Shown: in pieces, positions 57,345-64,000 of the stretch
Position numbering within the stretch: position 1 is the stretch's first letter
How the letters are laid out: every line of letters starts with the position of its first letter
Assembly: GCA_005656395.1 (NCBI GenBank)
Contig: SRSI01000073.1
Coordinates: 62,001 to 126,000, forward strand
Length of the DNA: 64,000 bases
Source of the DNA: Strongyloides papillosus
Taxonomy: Eukaryota; Nematoda; Chromadorea; Rhabditida; Strongyloididae
Direction of reading: 5' to 3'
Program-made: the position numbers and the translations under genes
Notes under the pieces: model-generated
Databases searched by the model: none
What the model saw: the letters and a program-made list of their open reading frames with translations, nothing else
What the model was told of the DNA's origin: nothing

Positions 57345-60300
57345 ATGATGACGAAGTTAAAGCTGAGTGATTTTATGGTAACTATTAAACAAATGAAATT
57401 TACGATTTTGGAAAATGAATCCAACTATAGAATATGGAAAGAAGATCTTGAAACTTTACTGGATATGCATGAAATTAAGTTAGAAAATTTAAAAGAGAAA
57501 AATTCTCCAGACAAGTCTATTATTTTAAGGGCCGTTAAACAAACATTATCATCAGATTTACGAAATCAGTATATAGATTATGATGATATTTCTGTTTTAC
57601 TTGATGATATTGAGCAACAGTTTTCAAATACAACGTTGTATTCTTTAATCAGTTTGAAAAAACAATTATACAAACTTGAAATGGATGGAGATTCTATTAA
57701 TGAACACATTGCTAAGATGAGGATGCTAGTAATGCGTTTGAAAAGCATGTCCGTCGTGATTGATGATAAGGAACAAGCACATATATTGTTAGCGTCACTT
57801 CCGTCAAAATATGATTCATTTATTTCAACTCTTTCAATGGAACCTACGATCAATGAGGTAATAAAGTTGTTGAAGGCTCAAGACGAGTTGAAAGGTAGAA
57901 ATGAAATCAATACTAACGATAATTTAACATTTTTAACTAAGATAAATCACAAAAAGAAATTTAACAATGTACAAAGAAAGTGTTATAACTGTGGTGGAAC
58001 TGGTCATTATGCAAATGCTTGCCCATCACCTAAAGATGCCAGATCAAATATATGTATCTATGAAAATGAGACAAGAGATGTAGATGAAAGTAGTGACTCC
58101 GATGGTATTGCTTTTATAGCTAGTTATGAATTAAGAGATGACAATTGGATAATTGACAGTGGAGCATCATTACATTTAACTGGTAAATTAGATCTACTTG
58201 AAGACATTAAAGAAACTGGTAGTGTGAGAATAAGAACGGCGAACAATGAAATTATACAGACAAATTTGGTAGGTAAAGCCAGGGTTAATAATATACTTAT
58301 AGATAATGTATATTATGCGAAATCTGTACCAGCCAACTTATTATCATATAATTTATTAAAAGAAAATGGAAAAATAGTAATTGATAAAAATAATGAACTG
58401 GTATTTATGATGAGCGATGGTAAACTACATACAGAAAGTAAAAATGGTGTGTTGATGGTTAAAGCTAACAAAAATTTGTGGCATGAAAGACTAGGGCATT
58501 GTTGTAAAGAAGTATTAACGAAGACGATTGGTATAAATCATGGTTATGAAGGTAGTTGTAATATATGTTCTGTATCAAAGATAAAGAGGAACAATCATAA
58601 ATTAATTAATGAAGGCAAGCGGTATCAACCTTTAGAATTAATTAGTATTGACATTGCAGGTCCTATGAAAAATGTTGGTATAAGAAAGGAACGATTTTGG
58701 TTAATTGCTGTGGATTCAGCTTCAAAACTGACTGCTATTGTACCGTTAAAATGTAAGAGTGAAGCACCTGTTGCTTTTGACAAAATTGTAAAGACTTGGG
58801 AATTGAAAACTAAATTAAAGATTCAACGGGTAAGATGTGATAACGCACCTGAATTGATAAGTCAATCAATGAGAGAAATATTAATAAAGAGGGATGTAAT
58901 GTTAGAGAATTCTGCAGCTTATAATCCACAACAGAATTCTTGCGAGCGTCATAATGGTATAATTAAAAGTATGGTTAAAACGTGGTTAATAGGTAAAAGA
59001 TTACCACCGTACTTGTGGCCTGAATTAGCTAAAAGTGCTGCTTACATTCGTAATAGAGTGGTAACATTGACAACAAATAAAGCTCCTTTAGAGTTTGTTG
59101 GATTAAAAGTTGATTATGATAAAATAAAATCGATCGGGTCTATGATAATTTACAGAGATGGTAGAACCAAAGATGGTAGGGTTGGAGTTTTATTAGGACA
59201 TGAATTCGGGCAAACTTATACTGTTTTTGATATAATAGATAAAAGATTAATTAAAACACATGATTTAATTATACACGAAAATCAAGATTATGTTGATGCC
59301 AAGAACTTTATAAAGAAGTATGTTAAAAATGAAGAAGTATCTGATGATGAACTTGTAGACAACAAAGTTGATCATTCAAAAGAAGAATCAAACTCAACTG
59401 ATCAACCACTAGTAAAATCTTCTTCAACTACAAATCCGAAGAATCCAAAACCAACTATTGATGATTATGCTATTGCTGGAAATCTGAGATCTAAAAGTAA
59501 AGAAAGAAATATGTTATTATGCAATGAAGTGCCTGAACATGTTATTTATCTCAATCTCAATGCTCATGATGCATGGAATATCCCTGAATGGCGAGAAAGT
59601 ATGGAAAAAGAGATAAATAAACTTATGGAAGAAAAGACATGGAAGATAATAAAGACACCATTAAATGAACAAATATTATCAACAAGGTGGGTATTTTCTA
59701 CTAAAGCTGATGGACAAAAGAAATCTCGTATAGTTGTAAGAGGATATGAACAAAGCAATGAAGTCGAATCATTTGCGCCAACGTCTTCATCGGTAACCTT
59801 GAAAATATTAATAACTTTAGCTTTAAAAAATGATATGACATTATATCAAATTGATTTTTGTGCAGCATTTGTACAGTCGGAGTTGAGAGAGGATATATAT
59901 TTACATCCACCTTTAGGTATAACGATTCCAGAAGGTTGCTGTCTGAAGTTGAATAAAGCTTTGTATGGATTGAAACAAGCTGGTAGAACATTTTATTTGA
60001 CTATTTCCAAATACTTAAAATCTCTTGACTTTTATCCCACAGAATTTGATAATTGCTTATACGTGAAATACGCTGATGGGGAAAAGAAAGTGAGGACAAT
60101 AATTTTGATATATGTTGATGATTGTGTTATTGCATCTCGTGATAAAAATGAAATATACAATATTATCAAAAATTTGGAGAACCGTTTCAGTATCAAAAAT
60201 CTAGGTGAATTGGGTGTTAATAGCAAATTATTTGTAGGTGTTGAGATAGAAAAAAGAGGTCAAGATTATATTTTACATCAAAAGTCTAAAATCGAAACAT

Positions 60301-61064
60301 TATTGGATATGTATAAGTCACATAATATATATCCATCAAAAACACCAATGAAAGAAGAATTATTAGATATTGAAGATTCTGAATTTTTAGATGAAAAGTT
60401 ACATGCGGAGTATAGAACGATAACTGGTAAATTGTTGTATATTAGTAGTATGACCAGAGTGGATATAGCTTATGCCGTTCAATCTTGTTCTAAATTCACT
60501 CACAAACCACGTATAATGCACTGGAGAGCGTTGATTCAAATTTTAAAGTACCTTAAAGGAACATGGGACATTGAAATAGTTCTAAGTAAAGAAGAAATTA
60601 TGAAAGAAAACAGATTACAAGGATTCTCTGATAGTTCATTTAGAGAACCAAAATCATGTTATGGAAACATTATATATTTATTCAGTGTACCTATTTTTTG
60701 GAAGTCTAAACAAATAAGTTATGTAACAACATCAACATATGAAAGTGAATTAGTGGGTCTGTTTGAGCTAGTTAAAAATATAACTTGGATCTATAAACTA
60801 TTTAATCAATTATCAATATCTCCAGTTGTCATTGTTTATACAGACAATTTACCGATTGTGAAGGGCTTGGAAAAGGACAATTATTCTAAAACTAAGGCTA
60901 AGCATATGCGTATTTCATCATTGTGGTTAAAAGAAAGAATAGACGAACTCGACATCAAAATCCTATATGTTCCCAGTAAAAATATGTTAGCCGATGATTT
61001 AACGAAGCCAAAACTGCAGGGAAATGTTACGTTATTAAATAATGATTACATTAAAAATATATAA
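57345..61064 (+). CDS. Gag-pol polyprotein of the copia-type element
   Basis: A single frame of 1239 residues. Gag comes first (1-205), then a zinc knuckle CYNCGGTGHYANAC from Cys213, an aspartic peptidase with IIDSGAS (Asp271), the pre-integrase LWHERLGHC (about 378), an integrase core with Asp436, Asp499 and Glu534 (35-residue spacing between the last two), reverse transcriptase with ALYGLKQAGR and YVDD at 923-926, and RNase H to near ADDLTKP. All catalytic residues are in place and no stop or frameshift occurs. Gag and Pol share one frame, so no frameshift signal is needed. The stop lies 40 bp inside the 3' LTR. Two ATGs stand in tandem at 57345 and 57348. Confidence 0.96.
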   Translation: MMTKLKLSDFMVTIKQMKFTILENESNYRIWKEDLETLLDMHEIKLENLKEKNSPDKSIILRAVKQTLSSDLRNQYIDYDDISVLLDDIEQQFSNTTLYSLISLKKQLYKLEMDGDSINEHIAKMRMLVMRLKSMSVVIDDKEQAHILLASLPSKYDSFISTLSMEPTINEVIKLLKAQDELKGRNEINTNDNLTFLTKINHKKKFNNVQRKCYNCGGTGHYANACPSPKDARSNICIYENETRDVDESSDSDGIAFIASYELRDDNWIIDSGASLHLTGKLDLLEDIKETGSVRIRTANNEIIQTNLVGKARVNNILIDNVYYAKSVPANLLSYNLLKENGKIVIDKNNELVFMMSDGKLHTESKNGVLMVKANKNLWHERLGHCCKEVLTKTIGINHGYEGSCNICSVSKIKRNNHKLINEGKRYQPLELISIDIAGPMKNVGIRKERFWLIAVDSASKLTAIVPLKCKSEAPVAFDKIVKTWELKTKLKIQRVRCDNAPELISQSMREILIKRDVMLENSAAYNPQQNSCERHNGIIKSMVKTWLIGKRLPPYLWPELAKSAAYIRNRVVTLTTNKAPLEFVGLKVDYDKIKSIGSMIIYRDGRTKDGRVGVLLGHEFGQTYTVFDIIDKRLIKTHDLIIHENQDYVDAKNFIKKYVKNEEVSDDELVDNKVDHSKEESNSTDQPLVKSSSTTNPKNPKPTIDDYAIAGNLRSKSKERNMLLCNEVPEHVIYLNLNAHDAWNIPEWRESMEKEINKLMEEKTWKIIKTPLNEQILSTRWVFSTKADGQKKSRIVVRGYEQSNEVESFAPTSSSVTLKILITLALKNDMTLYQIDFCAAFVQSELREDIYLHPPLGITIPEGCCLKLNKALYGLKQAGRTFYLTISKYLKSLDFYPTEFDNCLYVKYADGEKKVRTIILIYVDDCVIASRDKNEIYNIIKNLENRFSIKNLGELGVNSKLFVGVEIEKRGQDYILHQKSKIETLLDMYKSHNIYPSKTPMKEELLDIEDSEFLDEKLHAEYRTITGKLLYISSMTRVDIAYAVQSCSKFTHKPRIMHWRALIQILKYLKGTWDIEIVLSKEEIMKENRLQGFSDSSFREPKSCYGNIIYLFSVPIFWKSKQISYVTTSTYESELVGLFELVKNITWIYKLFNQLSISPVVIVYTDNLPIVKGLEKDNYSKTKAKHMRISSLWLKERIDELDIKILYVPSKNMLADDLTKPKLQGNVTLLNNDYIKNI
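61016..61024 (+). other. Polypurine tract
   Basis: GCAGGGAAA ends exactly at the 3' LTR and can prime plus-strand synthesis; it lies inside the coding frame. Confidence 0.6.
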
Positions 61065-61154
61065 GAACTTATTTTTGTCTCATTCATTCATTCTTTTGTT
61101 CTTTTAAATCATAAAGTGTCATTTTATTACTGTGTGTGTTACTAATATTTAACA
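61025..61154 (+). repeat. 3' LTR of the copia-type element
   Basis: 130 bp, identical by eye to the 5' LTR. It contains the gag-pol stop codon at 61062-61064. Confidence 0.95.
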
Positions 61155-61159
61155 ATAAA
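61155..61159 (+). repeat. Target-site duplication, right
   Basis: ATAAA directly after the 3' LTR. Confidence 0.85.
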
Positions 61160-61684
61160 CAAACATTTAGTTAATTCTAAAAAAAGTAAATAATTGTTTA
61201 AAAGTATCTATGTACCAACTCATAGAACTTGCTATCATTTTTTATAGAAATAAAATTTTTTAAGAAATTAGTTTTTATAAAAAAAATATGTATTTCTATT
61301 AATTAAATTTCAATAAATTTAATCTTATAAAATAAAGTTTTAATGTTAATTTACTGTTTTCTTATTAAAATATTTTTTTAAATGAATTGTATGAATTTTA
61401 CAACAACAGTAAACTCTATTATAGTTGTATCATTTTAAATCAATTGTGTAGCATATCCATAAGATTTTTGAAACTTAAGTTTATCAAATTTGTACTTAAT
61501 AATTCTATAGTACTATAATTTTACTATAATACTAATTACAAACATGTATTTGATTCTGTGGTGTTTTTCAACAACTTATAATGAATAGATAATATGAGTA
61601 ACTTAAAAAACTTTATTTATAAGAACTGATTTTACAATATAGTGGTATTATATATATTAGTTATTTTGTGTCAAACATCATGCT
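61160..61684. other. Intergenic, no gene seen
   Basis: About 520 bp of A/T-rich DNA between the retrotransposon and the CAP pseudogene. Confidence 0.6.
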
Positions 61685-62047
61685 TGACGCAGCAGATTCT
61701 AAAACTTCCTTTCTTTTTAATTTAATGAATTTTTGGATACTGCTTTAGTTTTTCTAACTGAACAAGGTTATCAGCATGTGATCTAGCTTTATTCTCAAGA
61801 TTTTATTTTATTGTAAAAGCTAGAGCTTGGACTTTTCTGTATTTATTGATTTCTTTAAAAACCTAAAAAAAGTAAATTAAAAATTTTCTATAACTTTCTT
61901 TATCTTGAATGTCTTTGTAGTCATTTTTATAATCTGGGGATGAATGGACTCTTTATTACTTGAAGCAGCGTGTAATTGTGTGTGAAAAATACATAATGCA
62001 TCTAAAAATATCGTGATAAGCAGAGCAAACCATGGTAAATTATCCAT
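61685..62047 (-). pseudogene. CAP-protein pseudogene
   Basis: From an ATG at 62047 (minus) a leader like that of the 55.8-kb CAP gene is readable (MDNLPWFALLITIF), then SNKE, after which the frame shifts and part of the block before the intron is lost (DYKNDYKDIQDKE in another frame). A TTTTTTTAG acceptor at 61863-61865 is followed by VFKEINKYRK at 61862, matching ILKESNEYRA, then a stop (TIK, TAA) and further CAP-like residues (NLENKARSHADNL). The GHFTQLVW and VCKY parts are gone. It is broken beyond expression. Confidence 0.85.
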
Positions 62048-62902
62048 TTATTTTGTTAGCAATTCAAATTTACTTCATTATGCTAGCTCAAACGACTTGT
62101 GTATATTTGTTTTAAAAAAATCTTAAAATAAAAATAATCTAAAACAAATAACAGACTTTATATTTGGTAATAAATACAAACAAAAATGATATGCTATGAA
62201 AAGTATTTTTTAGTTCTTATTTATAAGATTTATTATTTACTAATAACTTTAGAGATGCATATGTGGTGATACTGACTTTTAGTGTTGTACATTTTGTCCT
62301 CCACTATATGCATAAAAAATGCGACTATATCCATAAGAAAACGTCAAAATCTTATTAAATTTTAAAATAATACAAATAATACTAGTAGTAATTACTTTCA
62401 TTTTTTTTTCAATATGATATGCACAACAAAAGCTGTTATATATTTTTTTATTTTTCTACATTAAAAAAAGAATTTTCAAAAAAATAATTTTAATAATATA
62501 TATAAATGATGACATTATATGCGCTTGTATAGTTAATGGTACAAAAATTACTTATATTAAATATAATCTCGATAAAATATCTAATGAATTTTCTTAAAAA
62601 CCGTTAAAAGGAAAAGTTATAGAATATGAAATGAAAAATTATCAAATTTTATGTAGTATTTAATTTATTCTATTTAATAAAACGATTTTTGTTTGTACTT
62701 TTAAAGATGGCATTAACATGAAGTGATGGTTTTGTATGCATATAACGTAACGCTTAAAAATTCATATATTGACGAAATTTTTAGTATATTTTTTATTTTT
62801 ACATCACATATAAGCTATTATAATAGAAAGTAAAATTTATAAGATTACTTTATTAACCAAATATATTGATTATAATTTAGAATTGATTAATTTAACATAA
62901 AA
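62048..62902. other. Intergenic, no gene seen
   Basis: About 850 bp of A/T-rich DNA, 3' of the last astacin. Confidence 0.6.
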
Positions 62903-64000
62903 TTAAATTGCATGGAAAGTAATGTTCATACTATTTTTCCAAAATGGGCTTCTATAATGAACAATTGCATGATCATTTTCAGAAATTATTGAAACATTTT
63001 TATTTTCTAAGCAGAAGAGGGCTCCAGTCGGAGTTTTGTCTGAAATAAATTTTATTTCAAGACTATTTCCTTTCATGCAAGTATATTCACTATTATAATC
63101 AAACATTGAGTATACAATAGTTATTTTAATTTTCATTTCGTGTGGAGCTTTTAAATGATAAAGACAATTTTTTTCTCCATTAAGGATTATATTTTTTGCA
63201 TCTTTTGTTGCATGGTAAAATGTTGTATTACATCCATCATTTGGTTTTGGTAGTTGAATGCAATTGTCTCCAGCATATCCTTCGACACACTTGCATTTGG
63301 TTTTGTTGTTAGGATCTGGGTACCCACCGTTATAGCATCGGATTTTTGTAAAGTTCTGTGAACAATAATGTAAATTTAATAACTTAACATCAAGAAAACT
63401 AAGACCGCTATTAGTTCCAATAGTTTTCGTAAAAAGTCGATTGTTAGGTAACATAGTAGGTCTACCATTTTTAGTGAAAGAGTCAAGAGCATAGTGCATA
63501 TCTGAACCATAGTCGTACTTTATATTGTAAGTAATAGCATTTGAAATGTGAAGTTTTACAAAATTTTTATCTGTACCATATCTAAAATTATCTTTATAGA
63601 TTGTTAAGAATTCATCTCTATCAGCTCGACATTGTTCATGAGTTGATCCTAAAGCATGCATTGTTTCATGTTGAACAGTTCCAACTGAAGTACATCCATG
63701 TCCAATGCTAATATCTTGAAACTGATCTGGTGATTTTCTGCCGACAAAACTCCAGCATCCATTTCCACTAAAGTATTTTAAGCCTGGTTGTTTATATGTT
63801 GGTCCGTACACTTTCATAAATCTGATGCATGTTTCATTTTCTATTAATTTTAGTGACTTATCTACTAAGGTTTCGTTTACTCCTTGAACATAGTATTTGA
63901 TAGGGAATTCCCATTTTGCATTTTCTTTTTTTTCTATTTTACGTTTTTTTCTGATAATTTCACTATCATTAAATAAATTTGATAAATCAACTTCATAAGC
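62903..64000 (-). CDS. Astacin metallopeptidase with intact active site, 5' end outside window
   Basis: The frame is open to the right edge (365 residues visible); the leader exon lies outside. A basic RKKRK site at about 63940 ends the propeptide. The zinc motif is complete: HETMHALGSTHEQCRADRD (first His codon at 63670-63668) with the catalytic Glu and three His, and the Met-turn YGSDMHY has its Tyr. An EGF-like module (HYCSQNFTKIRCYNGGYPDP...) and a CUB domain (CNTTFYHATKD to the end) follow. The product should be a secreted zinc endopeptidase, like those thought to help larvae of this group through tissue. It is the only astacin of five here that should be active. Confidence 0.95.
   Translation of the reverse strand, partial: AYEVDLSNLFNDSEIIRKKRKIEKKENAKWEFPIKYYVQGVNETLVDKSLKLIENETCIRFMKVYGPTYKQPGLKYFSGNGCWSFVGRKSPDQFQDISIGHGCTSVGTVQHETMHALGSTHEQCRADRDEFLTIYKDNFRYGTDKNFVKLHISNAITYNIKYDYGSDMHYALDSFTKNGRPTMLPNNRLFTKTIGTNSGLSFLDVKLLNLHYCSQNFTKIRCYNGGYPDPNNKTKCKCVEGYAGDNCIQLPKPNDGCNTTFYHATKDAKNIILNGEKNCLYHLKAPHEMKIKITIVYSMFDYNSEYTCMKGNSLEIKFISDKTPTGALFCLENKNVSIISENDHAIVHYRSPFWKNSMNITFHAI

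Larger units (their letters stand above)
57201..61154 (+). mobile_element. Complete Ty1/copia-type LTR retrotransposon
   Basis: A 3954-bp element with 130-bp LTRs starting TG and ending CA, a matching 5-bp target duplication ATAAA, a primer site next to the 5' LTR, one uninterrupted gag-pol frame in the order integrase then reverse transcriptase (the copia order), and a purine tract before the 3' LTR. The two LTRs show no difference by eye, so insertion was recent. It separates a CAP gene from its pseudogene relative. Confidence 0.96.

Noticed and set aside
1..64000. CRISPR arrays, operons with ribosome-binding sites or other prokaryotic features
   Set aside because: Spliceosomal introns in most genes and metazoan families show nuclear DNA; no regularly spaced short repeats of the CRISPR type were seen.

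Overview
The window is nuclear DNA of a nematode, most likely Strongyloides or a close relative (clade IV). It is extremely A+T rich. Almost every gene can be assembled from exons separated by tiny GT-AG introns of about 34-56 bp. Gene content is typical of that group: many astacin metallopeptidases with EGF and CUB domains, CAP (SCP/TAPS) proteins, a cholinesterase-like protein and rapidly evolving serpentine receptors. Species cannot be fixed from the sequence alone. All spliced models below were made by hand; frames were checked across every junction.

Layout. 1-14 kb: a truncated acidic protein at the left edge, a secreted single-exon protein of unknown family, a pair of outward-lying catalytically dead astacins (6.0-7.2 kb plus strand, 12.6-13.8 kb minus strand), a CYP4-like P450 and an esterase-like protein that has lost its nucleophile. 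14.7-19.7 kb: an ordinary island with tRNA-Glu(CTC), a WDR82/Swd2 homologue, a membrane protein and a C2H2 zinc-finger/RS protein. 22.5-24.9 kb: a serpentine receptor and an acid ceramidase. 25.5-49.1 kb: an expanded locus with seven intact copies and one broken copy of a two-exon, 12-cysteine, probably GPI-anchored surface protein family that I do not recognise, mixed with two CAP genes and two further dead astacins. 49.8-55 kb: two serpentine receptors, a small possible receptor remnant and a mucin-like protein. 55.8-64 kb: a CAP gene, a complete young Ty1/copia-type retrotransposon, a CAP pseudogene and, running off the right edge, the only astacin here with an intact zinc site.

How the genes may work together. 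Most products outside the island carry signal peptides and belong to, or sit with, families secreted or displayed at the host interface. Two features stand out. First, the 12-cysteine family is tandemly arrayed at a steady spacing of about 1.4 kb with its own repeated promoter block. Second, four of five astacins and the esterase keep their fold but have lost catalytic residues, which suggests binding or decoy roles. The locus is visibly in flux: a 2.7-kb segmental duplication, a tract of near identity that covers an intron better than the neighbouring exon, a chimeric pseudogene, a foldback element inserted into one duplicate, and a retrotransposon with identical LTRs.
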